Counted from the first letter of the stretch, positions 48,761 through 62,431 are shown. The stretch is 64,000 nt of DNA from Hyparrhenia diplandra (GCA_015847255.1 JADLZK010013179.1:1-64000); one strand, 5' to 3'. Program-made: numbers and translations. Notes: a model not told the origin generated them from the letters alone.

Positions 48761-51700
48761 TATATATGGAATCAAGACGAGATGTATGATGGGAGAGAGA
48801 GAGATATCAAGCTTCTTTACTTTATTTGAAATTTGAAATTTTGGTATGCGCATGACGTCTGTCGATCTGCTTTGCTAGGAGGAAGAAGAAAGACTCGCAT
48901 TTAAGTGACGCAAGCTATGCGGCGCATTTGCATGTGCTGTTTTTCATTGACAGAGGGGTATAAGTGTCATTCTCCACCTAACCTTAATTTCTGCAAAAAG
49001 TCCAAAACGAACTAGAAATTGGCGCGGAGGGAGTACTAGCTAGCTAGTACGGGTCAACTTGTTGCACAGTGCGTGGCGCCCAGTGCAACTTGGAGCTGCA
49101 GGGGCCACGCCACGACACGTACGCTAGCGACAAGGGGAGAGAAAATAACAAGGGCTGTTGGCCTGCTGTTGCATTGCATCATGCACAAGCAAAGGTACTA
49201 CGTAACCACTGTGATTCATGACATGTACCGCTACACACTGTATATGCGCAACAGCTAGCTACTAGGGCACAAAAGTTTTACGACATGCATGCCACAGTTC
49301 ATCAACGTCATTAATTTCACAGGCCAGGGCTGCTCTGTGTGCTCGGTACGTACCCTCATGGAGTATATCCTGCGTGTAATCCTGCGTGTACTCCCTCCGT
49401 TCCACATTACTTGTAACTATAATTCCGTGCCATAAAAAAAATAATCTATGTTTAACCAAATTTCTATCAAATACTATTCACATTTATAACTTCAAATTAA
49501 TTTATTAAAAAACTACATTTCATAGTGAATCTAATGAGATTTATTTGATAGCATAAATATTAATAGTTGTTTATCTATAATTAATCAAATTTGAGATATT
49601 AAAGCGGCTAGAATTGTAAGTTTTTTTTTTTGGAAGTACAATCAACCAACATGACGACTCCTTTTAGGGCTATCATTTCCTCGCAGTACCTATGCCTTGT
49701 CTGTTGTCTCTTGTGTGCAATGTACTATATGCATGGCCAATGGTGGCCTTGCAGTACAACTACTAGTAGTTTGGACCCAAGAAAACGAATGCAACAAACC
49801 GGCCAGAAGCAAGTGGCCGGTGATGATCGATGGCTTGCATGCAACAGCCGCCGGGGCCGGCCTTTAATTTGTACCTGGTTCAGCAGGCATTCTGTCGTGG
49901 CTCTCCACTACCAAGGGGGTACTATGCCTACTAGACAGGGGACTACATGGGCCTAACACTGTGGGCTGTTTGGTAAATCTCTTTTGGTTTGTTTGATTCG
50001 TTGATTGAGATGAGTACGTGATTGTATGATTAAGTTTCTCTAGCTTGCTTATAGGATATATAAACTCTGACATAAATAAAGTGATTAAATGGGGAAAATC
50101 AGTAAGCTTCTAGCTTCATATTTCATTTTGCTCCATCTATTCCAAAGTTTCAGATGTTTTGACTTTTTTTGTATTCATAATTTTAGCTATGCACTTGGAT
50201 GTACATTATGTCTAGATGCATAGCAAATCAGTGTATTTAGAAAAGCCAAAACATCTTATAATTTGAAAAGAGAAAGTAGAATAAAAAAGATATATTTTGT
50301 ACATTTTAGATAATTTACTTTTTCTTTTTTTTGCCAAATCGATGTATATACCTTATTTTTTGAATCACATTACAAATATAGATGTAGGTGTAGTCAAGGA
50401 CTTAAATCCTTGACATATCTTACCGGCCTGTATGAATAAGTTAGATGTGAGTGTCAAAATTAGCAAAGTCACCACATACTCCTTGTTGTTATCGAGGGGC
50501 ACGTTATTTTTGATCAAAAAAATTACCATGCATTAATCTGAAATAACTCAACTAAAATATGAGCACCCGCTTTAAGTCAAGAACTTAAATTCGGCTGGAC
50601 AGATTATTGGCAGAGCTTTTTCTAAGATTTTTGTTTGTGGAGCTCCTCCAAATTCTGATTCTCTGTAGAAGGTTTTTTAAGAGAAGTACTGTGGTACTAT
50701 ATTTGAAAGTGATTTTATAGGATAAATAAACTATGTGCATAAAAGGATTATGTGCCACTTTTCAATAAAAATCTGTTAAGCAGAATTTTTCCATCGTAGA
50801 AGTTGCTCTAAGAACTCTGCTCTAACTGTACCTTTGGATTCATTCATTCATTCTGAAAGCTACTATGAACTCTGCCAAGGAGGCCCTGTCATGGCTAGGA
50901 CTAGGAAGAAGCCCATGCACGCGAGTGGTCAGATGACTACAAAAGCCGATGCATGCAAAGGGTCCTAGACGTGGACAACAGACCCACCGCGGTACCGCCG
51001 ATGCGATACAGTACATGTTACGTTATATCGTAACCAAGTTTAACTTGATCGAAGCAAACAAGTTGAGAATTTGTTCGTTCTGATGAAACTGAATAATCCT
51101 CCATAGTTTGTTTCTCAAATTTTCTGCGAGACGACCTCAGCTCGATCGATCGCCGGTTTTGTCCGTTGCGCCGCGGCATGCATGAGCTGGTCGGTGCGCG
51201 ACTATGCAGTATCGTAGTGTGAGGACCAACCCCAGCAACAATGTAGGAGTGTATATGTATAGGCTGAAGTGAACAAAACTTCACATGCGCATCAAATGGT
51301 TGGTGGACAGAAAAACGAAAGCCTGCATGCGCAGCTGAAAGCATGTAGCAGCATGGTGCAGATGCAGGGTCCACCAACATGTACACATGGACATGCATGG
51401 GATGCAGGAAAGCTCTGGCTAGCTACCATGCATCATGTAAGTAGTGGCTAGTGCGTGCGTGGATGATGCGTACGACAATGAAGTATGTACGACGCCGGCC
51501 TCTGGTGCATGAACACTCAAGTGTATTGTCTGGTCCTTCTTTATGGATGCAAGCTTGGCTTGGACGACATTGTTAGGGACCGAGACCGACCGATCGAGAC
51601 GGACGGATATGATCGGTGTGCCCATCATATCTAGGGGCCAAACCACTCATGCATGATGCATTCATGTCCAGTGCCCATAAGTCCATAACCGCTGTTTAAG

Positions 51701-52233
51701 GTTCGATGACTTGACGACATTGAAAACAAGCTGCTAGTATACATTTTGGACTAGTATAAGTACCTTTTATTTCTAGGAACAGAACAATAATGTCGTGGAT
51801 AGAATGCACAGGAGCTTTTTTCAGCGTGCGCTCTCCTATCCAGTCGATCAGATTGTAGTACCATGGGCTTTTGGTCCACCTAAAAGCGGCCCGATGTGAT
51901 GCAAAGCTTCTGCTCGGCCCAATTACCCCACTAGCCTTCGGGCCCGCCCGAACATCGTCCTCTCCTCGTCGTTGTGGAAAAAAAAAGGGTAACACAAAAT
52001 GAAATAGACCTACACAGACCACGCCCACCAACGCCCATGACCCACGTTCTCGCGCACGTCAGAGCCCATCACGCCTCCTGCACCCGGTCCACCACCGTCA
52101 CTCGTGCTCAGCCGCAGCCCCGCGAGGAGGATCCCCACCCTCTCTCTCGCCTCACACACTCCTCGTCTCGAGTCGAGCGCCGCCCCAAACCCCCAACCAA
52201 ACCCTCGGCGCCGTCCGGGGCCAAGGCCAAGCC
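48761..52233. other. Intergenic and eIF2B delta upstream region
   Basis: About 3.5 kb. It contains a Stowaway-like MITE (49389-49639), a degenerate MITE-like pair at about 50125-50285, and no recognised gene. The last 250 bp are C-rich and pyrimidine-biased and should contain the eIF2B delta promoter and 5' UTR. No clear TATA box was seen there. Confidence 0.5.
49389..49639. mobile_element. Stowaway-like MITE
   Basis: The left end TACTCCCTCCGTTCCACATT, followed by ACTTGTAACT, pairs with a right end AATTGTAAG...GGAAGTA across an AT-rich core. End sequence and a length of about 250 bp fit Stowaway. The right end is eroded by a T run. Confidence 0.6.
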
Positions 52234-55200
52234 ATGGATCTCCGCCGGCCGCCGCGATCCTCGTCGGGCGGCGTGGAGCCCAAGATCCGCCAGGTCGGCT
52301 TCTTCACCCCGGACGCCTCCGGGCCGTCGGAGCCCCTGCCCCCGGCCGCCGCGGTCGCGGCGCCGTCGACGCAGCAGAGGCCGGCCGCGGGGTCGCCGTC
52401 GGCGTCCGACGACCTCTCCACGGGCCGCCTCTCCCCGTCATGATCCCTCCCCGCGCCACGCCGACCACCTCCCACCCTCCCCGCGGCGGGCGACGTCGTC
52501 GTCCTCGCCACTTCCGCGCCCGTGCGTTCGTCTCCCGCGCCTCGACGTCGCGTCCGAGATCGCCGACGACGACTCCTGGTCACGCGCGCCTTCTGCTCTG
52601 GAGCTAGGTAATTCTGTGCTTCGCTCTATCAAATGATGCACTGCCATTGCACATAGCTTTTTGGGCGCAAACGAGACCAGTTTATGCTGTCATGGTAACG
52701 AACCAGAGGATCTTCTCAGTTTTTACCTTCAAAATAGGAAGGCTCGTGGCCATGCAATCAATACTGGAAAGTTTAAACTAAGCAAAGTGAACTTGCTTCT
52801 CTCTTAAACTCGCCTGGACTCTTGACTTTAATGTGCACATAAATAATCTGTGACATCTAGATGTAGTCTCATTCGTGAAACGTTAGTACCTGAAATGCTT
52901 TTGTAAAACTAAACTTAAGAAGGCGACTTGGGAATTACATGCACACACTTGCAGATGTGCTGAGGGAGACACCCAGCAAGTAAGCACAGATACTTCACCC
53001 AAGTGCTGTATCGTATGCGGTATCGGTACGTATCCGATACTCCGATACCCCAATACACCACCGATACCCGTATTGTTAGGAAAATTGGGATGAATAAATA
53101 AATAAAATTAATCTCAATACTTTGTCGATACATCCCGATACACCTCCGATACTCCCGAGCCACATACCATCCAATTTATCGAGGAAAATCGAAGAAGACA
53201 ACAACCTAGGAACATAAGTACAGCAGATGTCGACGGTGGTAGCCAAAACTCCAGTAAGCACATGAATATAGAATTTGTTAGACCATTGAACATTAGTTTG
53301 TATGACCAGCTGCGCTAGTTCTCTTTTTTGTTTTCTATTACTATTAAATATATATTATACATATACAAATTAGTGATATTTATTATTTTTAATATTTATA
53401 TTTTACTTGTATCGGCGTATCCTTGATTTTGAAAATAAAGTATAGCCGTATCCGTATTGCTGTATCTGTATCCTGTATTGGTGCAACGTCACCCAGCCCA
53501 TGGTGGGGGCAGACTGTTTTTTAGATAGGTCCATACAGTCTCACAGTACGGTCGCAAAATTCACCATTTTTTTTGTTGGTTTACCTGGAGCTGGTTGTGC
53601 ATGGAGAGTGTATATTAGACCACATCCACTGTTACCTTAAAGGATGTTAGACTTTAAAACCCTCCTTTACTTGATACCTACTATAAGGTCGTTGAGTGTG
53701 GAGGCCCAGAAACGTGTTGCTTTGCTTCTACCTAGATTTGTTTTCTCTTGATGAATTGGTCACAAGTGGTGTCAGAATGTCAGGCTACAAGCGCAAATAA
53801 ATTAAGGTTGTACCTATGATTGGTCATGAGTGGTATTCTAACTTCTTTAAGATAAAAGGTTAAAAGCATTTAAGTTTTTGGGTACATGACATATTCACCC
53901 AAATGAAAAGAAACCTTAATGATGCCACGATGAGGGGCAATTACTTCTCCTTTATTCTCTACCACTTTTCCATGGATCTTCCTACTGCCAGGTGCTAGGA
54001 CTTGTGGGAAGCAGCAACTTGCTGTTGGCTGTGCCTCTCAAGTGTGCTGAGCGAGGATGCAAGCGAAGAAAAATGTTTTCTTAATAAATTTGCTGACTCA
54101 ATGTTTCAGCTGACTTGGATACCTAATAGGATTCTACCTAACTGAAAATTTGTTGTTTTTAGCATACATGTTATTTGGGAATGTCTGAATGAAAACGAGC
54201 AAGTTGTAGTTTTGCTGGTTGTTTGTTTTTGCTGGTTGTTTGTATGTTACTTTTGGCTTATTGGTTAGTATCTATTAATTTTGTTGAGGAAATTATTTGA
54301 CAATTTTATTTATATATGTGCACATAAGTTTCTTTCAGAAGAAAGCAAGCGTGGTTTGGCTGAAATACGGAAGGAGGGTGCCCCGGCCTCCATTCCACAA
54401 AAGCAGAAAACCTCAAAGGCGGAGAGAGGCGTGCAATTCAGGAGGCTCAACGTGCTGCTAAAGCTGCAGCGAAGGAGGCAGGTAATTGTCATGACATAGG
54501 GTTTTGTGGAGTGCTCCGACTGTTTATTTTTTGTTTGTTGGCCTAGGGTTTGGGTGGTAGAAAATGTGCCTATGAATATGTTCAAAATTGTTACGATGGT
54601 CTTGCATGTGCGTCATGCAAGCATAGCTCCCAATAATGATTTTCACATTACTTTGCATTTGCAGATAAGTCAGGAAAACCTGCTGGTGCTGCGATGTCCA
54701 AGCAAGCCAAGCCAGCAAAAGCTGCTCAGAAGAAAGATGTGCCCCCAGCTGCAAGTACTGTTGCTTCTGAGAAGAAGGCTACTGAACGTCCTCCAGAAAG
54801 AGAAAGAAAGTTAGATGCTCCTCATCCCCGCATGCAGTTTGATGATGTGCATAAGGTGGAGAAAGCAAAAAAAAACGTGCGGTAGTCAACCAATCAGAAG
54901 CTCGAAACAGAGTTGAATTGTTCAGGCATCTTCCTCAGTACGTGCATGGCACTCAGCTTCCTGACCTCGAGTCAAAATTCTTTCAACTAGAACCAATGCA
55001 TCCTTCTGTATACAAGGTAATTGCATTTTAGACCTACCCAGACATTTATGAACTCCTATTATAGATCTCAAGCAGGATTAATAGTCAATGATCTATTCTT
55101 CACCCACTTAAAATCTTCATGCATTTGGAGTAGGACTGAGGTGTAGCCGTGTAGGAATCTATGTATAACATGCAACTGTCGGATTAGTTCTACATATACA

Positions 55201-58200
55201 AGGATAGTTGATCATAGATGAAACAGTCATTGCCTCCTTACTACTCACTGGATGTTGGATTACCATGCTCTCCTGGTTGGCTGTTTCCAAATTTTTGACC
55301 TGGGCTGAAACTCAAGGCACCCCAAAACTTGTTTTGGCCTTGAAATGTGTCATGCATCTGCACCTAAGTTGGTTTTTTGTATACAATTCAGCCTTTTTTT
55401 CTCTCTCCATCCAATATCCATAAATATCTAGACCCACGCAGTGCGGGAGCCTACGGCCCTGGGTACGCCAATATCCATAAATGTAGATAATGTTAAATAT
55501 GTACGGCTGTCAAAGACTTTGCATAATGCGTTCATATGCACTCTAGCTCTATGCCTCTATATACAAGAAGAACACTAAAGATAAGCCTTCTTTGCACAAT
55601 AGCTAAGCCACTAAGGCTGAATTTTATTGGGAACTCATAGGAAAGCAGAGTTCCACGAATGTAACTTTGTGTACATACAGAGTAGAATTGCATTTCCCAG
55701 ATGATTAGCCCTGTTTGTCTTGCATGTTGTTGAATTCTAGAAAATATGTTCCTCACTTCCTTGAGATCACTTCAGCACGTCACCATCTGAACTTCAATCA
55801 AAGCTGTATATTGTGTTGCAAATGTTTAATGGTGTATGATGATGCCTGTTTATTATTGAGTTGTACGCTGGTCAAAAGGTACCACTTAGGCCCAGACAAA
55901 ACTAGTTTGCAAGCCAGATTTATGTTGTTATTATTATTGTTGTTGATTGCTTAGATTTTTGGTGATTCTGACATCTGAGTAGTAAAGAAAATAGCTAATA
56001 AAAATTTAATAAACTGATTATTGTCCATTTTGGTTAAAACTGATTGACTCATTTGGACTTTTACTATATTTCAGGTTGGGCTCCAATATTTATCTGGTGA
56101 AGTATCTGGTGGTAATGGTCGTTGCATAGCAATGCTTCTTGCATTCAGAGAGGCAATAAAAGATTACACTACACCTCCAAATAAAACTCTCAGCAGAGAT
56201 CTTACTGCAAAAATCAGCAGTTATGTGTCATTTCTTATTGAGTGTAGGCCTCTTTCAATCAGCATGGGCAATGCTATTAGGTTTCTGAAGAGCAGGATTG
56301 CAAAGCTACCACATGCATTGTCAGAGTCTGAAGCCAAAACTAGTCTTCAGTCTGATATTGATCGTTTTATAAATGAGAAGATAGTTCTTGCAGATAAAGC
56401 TATTGTCAGCCATGCCATCACAAAGGTCAGAGACAATGATGTCTTGCTGACATATGGATCATCATCAGTTGTTGAAATGATTCTGGATCATGCTCATGAA
56501 CTTGGGAGGAACTTCCGAGTTGTGGTGGTAGATTTCGCCCAAAGCTTGAGGGACAGGGATTGCTGCGGAGATTAGTGGCAAAGGGTATCAACTGCACATA
56601 TACACACATAAATGCCATCTCATACATCATGCATGAAGTAACTCGAGTCTTGTTGGGTGCCTCGTCAATATTATCAAATGGGACAGTTTATTCTCGAGTC
56701 GGGACAGCATCGGTGGCTATGGTTGCACATGCATTTGGAGTTCCAGTTCTGGTTTGTTGTGAGGCATACAAGTTTCATGAGAGAGTCCAACTTGATTCTA
56801 TATGCGCTAATGAGCTTGGTATGTATATTTTATCGTTTATGCATTGCAAATATATGTTCACACTCATGCTTGAGAACTGCTTGACCTTAGTTTTCTTACT
56901 CAGGTGATCCAGATGTCATTTTGAAAATTCCTGGGAAGGCAGAGGACCATCTTAAGAGCTGGGCAGACAATGCAAATCTCCAATTGCTAAATTTAACGTA
57001 TGTTTCTGAATTCTATACACCAGCCATTCCTTCTGATATTATTACCCTCAATGTAAATAATGTTGCACATCTAATAGGTATGATGCCACCCCGCCTGATT
57101 ATGTGTCAATGATCATAACAGACTATGGAATGGTAAGATATGCTTCTCACTATAATCAATCTTCTAGATTCTTTTTTTCGAATATATCGGTGCAAATGTT
57201 ATCTTTTATAGCATAATGCATCTAGTTACTGCAGTTAATTGTTAACTGTCAAGGGCCTGCACGCCCAGGGTAGGAGGCCTTTGGCTTCTCAACTAGTAGC
57301 TAGAACCAGGTAATGGTGCCAACAGCAGGGGATGAGATTAAGAGTAGCACAAGAGAGGGTTTAGAGATAACTTTGTTCTTTGCTTGTTCTCTTCCTCTGG
57401 CGAATACAGGATATAAATAGAAGTCTCCTCAGTCCTCCTTGATTCTAGCCCACCATTACTCTCCTACTAATTGCTATTGACCACAGTTGCATGCGCCTCA
57501 ACTGCTGTGCGCCTGGCAGCTGCATGCACCATTATTGCTGCAGCCATAACTCTAATCCCTCAACAAACTCCTAAGCACCATTGATCACAGCCGCCTGGCC
57601 GCCTGATGCCCTGATTTGGGAGCTCCCCTGGCAGCTCCACATGACATTAACAACAGAACACATGTCCTTTTTATTAGTGAATCTATTCAACCATGTAAAT
57701 AGTTTAATCTGCTTGAACTGGTTTTAGGCATCTTGTTCTGTACACATTAGTTGCATTCATATTAACCATACTACTCTCTCTGTTCCAGACTATAAGACGT
57801 TTTAGCTTTTCTAGATACAATGCTTTTGCTATGTATCTAGACAGTGTATATCTGAGTGCATAAGAAAAGTTATGTATCTAGAAAAGCAAAAAACGTCTTA
57901 TAATTTGGAATGGAAGGAGTAAAGCTACCAAACTCTATGTATCCAACATCTTCAGCACAGTGTTCTCTCTTTGAATATTTACTCACAACACTGTACAGTT
58001 TCTCTAGAAGCAGCTGGAAACTTGTGTTTGATCCAACTAGTGTTCTACCTTTTAGCCAGGTTAACTGGTTGTGTTTTGTTGCACCAAAGTAATCTGCTGA
58101 GTTGTGTAGGTCAAGCCACTCTAAACTCCAAGCATTTACTCACATGTCCCCTGTACGTCTGTACTTGCTACCATTTGGGAACCTTTTGCCTCACACACTG

Positions 58201-58508
58201 ACAGTGACACACCATTATGTATTTATGTGCCTCTAGTGTTTTTGTATAATTTTCATTTTTTTAAATAAATCTGATATATGTCATCACATTAATTTGACCT
58301 TATAATAATCTTTTTATACTTGTACTATTCTAAACTCGGTTGGCTTCTGTGGCTATACGTGGATGCCTAGTTCATTCCAATTTTGATTAGGATTTATAGA
58401 TATGGTCCACTTGGTCAATATTGATTGTGTTGTTTCCTGTTGCAGCTTCCTCCCACTAGTGTACCAGTCATTGTGAGAGAGTACCGCAAGGAGCAACTGT
58501 GGATATGA
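52234..58508 (+). CDS. EIF2B4: Translation initiation factor eIF2B subunit delta, 7 exons, frame-broken
   Basis: eIF2B is the guanine-nucleotide exchange factor for eIF2; delta belongs to its regulatory alpha/beta/delta subcomplex. Exons inferred from GT-AG sites and conservation: 52234-52607, 54339-54481, 54665-55016, 56075-56818, 56904-56997, 57078-57132, 58446-58508. The N-terminus (MDLRRPPRSSSGGVEPKIRQ, then VGFFTPDAS) is Pro/Ser-rich and disordered, followed by a Lys/Ala-rich coiled segment and the eIF-2B fold (LTYGSSSVVEMILDHAHELG, GINCTYTHINAISYIMHEVT, ASSILSNGTVYSRVGTA), ending REYRKEQLWI. The corrected length is about 607 aa. Exon phases agree only after five corrections: single missing bases near 52436, 52447 and 56534, and two extra bases near 54428 and in the A9 run at 54867-54875. 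Confidence 0.93.
52608..54338 (+). other. First intron of eIF2B delta, with GTATC-rich repeat
   Basis: A 1.7-kb intron between a Pro/Ser-rich first exon and the Lys-rich second exon. At about 53010-53160 and again at about 53405-53490 it carries GTATCCGATAC-like words that look like a decayed repeat family. No exon was recognised inside it. Confidence 0.55.
57773..57921. mobile_element. Stowaway-like MITE in the last intron of eIF2B delta
   Basis: ACTCTCTCTGTTCCAGACTA followed by TAAGACGTTTTAGC and CTTTTCTAGATAC on the left is mirrored by GTATCTAGAAAAGC, AAAAAACGTCTTATAA and TTTGGAATGGAAGGAGT on the right. The arms are about 55 bp with few mismatches, so the element folds into a strong hairpin of roughly 150 nt. 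It lies in the 1.3-kb intron between exons 6 and 7. Confidence 0.75.
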
Positions 58509-58747
58509 GTCTGACTCGCTGCCCTACTGCCGTATGGTAGCCTAGCATTTTTGGTGACTTTTGCCAAGTGCAACATGATAATGATTGCACTGTTGGCCTG
58601 AGGTTTTTGTCTGCCCTTGCCTTTTTTTTTTACCGAAAGATGGTTTGTCCTGTTTTGCGATCACCTGTATAACTTGCAACTCTATGAAGAGCTCACTCTT
58701 GCACTCATGTGCCCTTGGTAATTGTTGAGTCGATGGACCAATGAGTA

Positions 58748-58778
<31 letters not shown>

Positions 58779-59440
58779 CAAAAGTTACTATGGTCACAAA
58801 CATCCACGGGCTCAAGTTATATCAATGGAACCTCAAACCACAGAGAAGGTTGTATCGTGAACTGTAGTACTCATGACCCATGTTTGGCAGTTTGTACAAG
58901 CAGCAGCTACCAATTTACTGACCAATGTTCAGTAAGTGGGCTGTGTCATTCGGAGAACTTCCTTTGGGTCTTTCACTATCATTACGAGAACTTTGGGTCT
59001 TTCACTGTCATGGCATCGGATATTCGGACCCTACAAGGATTCACACAGATCATGGGCGTGGTCAAATTCTCGATACAACCATATAACTTCTATTTTTGCG
59101 ACCAATAACTATATAACTTCAATCCTATTAGTACAATGATTCTTTCTGTCAACAATGTAATGTTCAAACCATCAAATTCGGCATTGTATAGCACAGAACA
59201 AGATCGACTTCGTGCAGCTGCATAGCTGAATTATACATATTAAAACAAGAACATAATGACTAAACCTGCACCTCAAGTTTCCAACATGCTAGTTACAGCG
59301 CAAAACTTACACTAGTTACACAAGTTTCCAACAAATGCTAACAAACGGAAAGCTTTTCATGGCAACAACGAACTCAAATGTACTAGGACAATCTGTTTCT
59401 TGGCAATAACGATCTCTCAAACGTACCAGCTGGACGCAAT
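58509..59440. other. Convergent intergenic region between eIF2B delta and PDH E1 beta
   Basis: 932 bp holding both 3' UTRs. It contains a 29-nt T run at 58750-58778, which could be the poly(A) tail of a minus-strand retroposed fragment, but the sequence to its right has no recognisable coding content. Confidence 0.55.
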
Positions 59441-62371
59441 CTATTGACATATTTGCTCGACCGCAGCCACGATCTGGGCAGGCTGCACAACGGTTGCATC
59501 CTCCAAAGTCGCAGCATACGGCGTAGGCACATCCTGAGATGACAAGCACATGATTGGGGCATCAAGGTAGTCCCAGAAGTTGTCGATGATGGCCGACCTC
59601 AGGCTAGCGCCGATCCCACCCGTGCGCATGCACTCCTCCACGATCAGCACACGGTGGGTCTTCTTGATGGAGTTGCCAATAGTGTGCAGATCAAACGGCT
59701 TCAACGACCTGATGTCAATGACCTCGGGATCGTACCCTTTGTTCACCAGAGTCTTTGCTGCCTGCATCACGTGGTACCTCATACGCGAGTACGTGAGTAT
59801 GGTCACATGTTCCCCAGGCCGCACCATCTCGGCCTCCTCCAAGCAGAGAACATATTCCTCGTCTGGAATTTTCTCCTTTAGGTTGTACAGAAGGACGTGC
59901 TCAAACAGCACCACCGGGTTCTCACTCCTGATGGCAGCTTTCATTAGGCCTTTAGCGTTGTAAGGAGTTGAGCAGGCAACCATCTGCAGGCCTGGGATCG
60001 ACTGGAAATATGACTCCAGGCGTTGTGAGTGCTCTGCTCCAAGTTGACGACCGACACCACCGGGGCCACGGATCACGAGTGGGATTTTAAACTGGCCACC
60101 AGAAGTGTAATGAAGCATCCCACAGTTGTTTGAGATCTGGTTGTAAGCAAGGAGTAGGAATCCCATGTTCATGCCTTCAACAACAGGCCTCAGCCCTTTC
60201 ATTCCAGCTCCAACTCCCATGCCAGTAAATGAGTTCTCTGCAATAGGGGTATCCAGAACTCGAAGGTCTCCAAACATATCAGCCAAGCCTTTTGTCACCT
60301 TGTAAGAACCACCGTAATGACCAACATCTTCACCAAACACGCACACTGTTGGATCTAATTTCATCTCTTCTATCAAGGCTTCGCGAAGAGCTTCATACAG
60401 CAAGAGCTCATGACTGAAAGGAAATTAAGTAAAATTAGGAATTTGCAGACAGGAAATCACATTACTAAAGAAACCAAGGATAGCCAAATATCATCGAATC
60501 GTCAGTCCTTACATACTTCCAGTAAAAAAGAATAGACACAGTAAAAGAGAAAAACTCCGTTTGCAGGGAACAGAGGAATGGTTAGACAAAGACTATTAAG
60601 GTTTCTAGCATATTGCTAACCCTTCAAAGCTGTCATGGCCTGCGATTTGTACCATATATCCTAGAACAGACTGCAGTTACTTGTTACTACCCAAATCCCA
60701 ATAATCTTTCTGAATGGGAGAGTGTTGTAAGTATAGTTTACCCCATTGGCCTGGTGTCATAAAATTAATTATTAAGATCTGTTCTTTTTTGACTTCTTAG
60801 ATAAATGAGGAAAACAGGTACCCCAACCAGTGCTTCAAAGTACCAACTAAAAAAAAAAAAAAGAATATTATTTCTCCAGTTCTATTTACCAAATATATTC
60901 ATTCAAGAAATCTAAGGCACAATGACAAAATACTCATTTTCCTTACTACTGTAATTACTTCAGGTTGATAACCTATATTCAAAAAAAAAAAAAAAAAGTC
61001 GCCAAAATAGCAAGTTTGGTGCCAAATTTCATCTTGCAATCAATTCAATGGTGGCAGCCTCATATACCGTAATAAAGCTTACAGCATATAGTTACATAGC
61101 GTAGAGAGAGCTACGACCAATGGCTATTCATTTAGTATTGTATCCCAATTAGAAATCCATGCTCAAAATCACACTTTGTTGCTAAACCCACTCATGTATC
61201 TGCCTTGTCTGAGTCGGACATCTGAGTGCGATAGTGATTGAAGAGAGAACAGGTGGATTACCGGCTTACCGCTGTTCATTTTTCTTTAATAAAAATTCAT
61301 TAAACATACAGGAATGTCAAATATAAAAAGTGGAGCATCTCACATGCATGTCCGTGCCTCATGCCACTCAAACGGTGAGGCAATTTCAGATGAGATAAGT
61401 TGGGAGCCATGGTAGCTACGCAATCAAATAGTCCATGAACAGATCAGTGGTCGTGTCGCATGGAGGTGATGCAACTAGAGTATTACTGCTTTCAGGTTTC
61501 CGTGCACATCACATAGAACACCAAATTAAAACAACTAATTGCCACATAAATGACTTGATCCTATATGGATTAGGGAAGTATTGCATCGTTTTTTTTTTTT
61601 TTTGTAAGATTCAATCTTAATTATTGCAAGGGCCTTGTACTGGTTCAAATCAGAACGTTTCTATTTACCCGTGATGATTGACCTAACCTAAGAAAAAAGT
61701 GAATAAAAACTCGACTGGACCTACAAGTGTTAGGCGCTGTGATCTTGCCCGAGATTTCCAAAACTTAAGAAAATTATGTCGTGATAACCACACCAAAGGA
61801 ACAATTCAACAGATCCTAATCAAGCTCAAATCAGAACACAGCCCATTGAGAAGGCATAACTCGCCAACCTAAACTGAATTGGTTTGCATGGATCCTGAAG
61901 CATCATTAAGTAGTAGAATATGGCCACATATATGGACGCCATAGACAAGGAGTAAAACGTTCTTACCCGTCGGACTTGCCTGCCACGGCGCTCGATGGCG
62001 CATCCGCCTTTGCCTGCGCAAGAGAACAGAACACACAAGGAGAACATAATTCAGCACACCAGCAGGCAGCAAATGGCAACGTGTGCTGCAACCAAAGCAA
62101 AACAGCTAACAGACTCAGAATAGCAATGTCACGCAACTGCAACCGCCGCACGCGCCACCAGCCTTCCGCGTCCCGCCGGCGCCGGCGCCGGCGCCACGGG
62201 CACGACCCTCGCCGCTGCAGCAGAGGGAACACACGAAGCAGGTGAACAAGAGCCAGAAAAAACCGAGCAGATATGGTACGCGGATAGAGAGAGGCGTACC
62301 GGAGGTGGATCGGAGGCCGGCGCAGGGGCGGTGGCCGGGGCCGCAGCGCGCAGCGAGAATGCGGTGGCCAT
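59441..62371 (-). CDS. Pyruvate dehydrogenase E1 component subunit beta, plastid type
   Basis: E1 beta pairs with E1 alpha to decarboxylate pyruvate with thiamine diphosphate, here supplying plastid acetyl-CoA for fatty acid synthesis. Exons: 62300-62371 ([12 protein letters not shown]), 62138-62214, 61967-62013 and a large 59441-60413. The last exon reads without a break for 324 codons: the transketolase-like pyrimidine-binding domain ([55 protein letters not shown]) and the C-terminal transketolase domain ([31 protein letters not shown]). Plastid rather than mitochondrial type is inferred from the Ser/Ala/Pro/Arg-rich N-terminus and sequence style. Total about 389 aa. Exon 2 is 77 nt where flanking phases require a multiple of three, so one base is probably missing in exon 1 or 2 and the transit-peptide frame is uncertain. 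Confidence 0.92.
60414..61966 (-). other. Third intron of the PDH E1 beta gene
   Basis: A 1.55-kb AT-rich intron with GT at 61966/61965 and AG at 60415/60414. It contains A/T homopolymers (about 60850-60862, 60980-60996 and 61590-61604) and no recognised exon or element. Confidence 0.7.
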
Positions 62372-62425
62372 TGGGAGGATCGATCGGGGGTTTGGGACCT
62401 CCGGAGCGCAGAGGCTGCGGCTGCG

Positions 62426-62431
62426 TTTATA
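62426..62431 (-). promoter_or_regulatory. Candidate TATA box of PDH E1 beta
   Basis: TATAAA on the minus strand, 55 bp upstream of the start codon, giving an expected transcription start around 62395-62400 and a very short leader. The surroundings are purine-rich on the plus strand and strongly GC-biased. Confidence 0.55.

Noticed and set aside
53010..53490. GTATC-rich words in the eIF2B delta intron as a regulatory array
   Set aside because: Spacing is irregular and the words look like a decayed dispersed repeat. Nothing indicates regulatory function.
58750..59110. Retroposed gene behind the 29-nt T run
   Set aside because: Neither strand of the adjacent sequence has recognisable coding content or a matching target duplication, so only the homopolymer is recorded.
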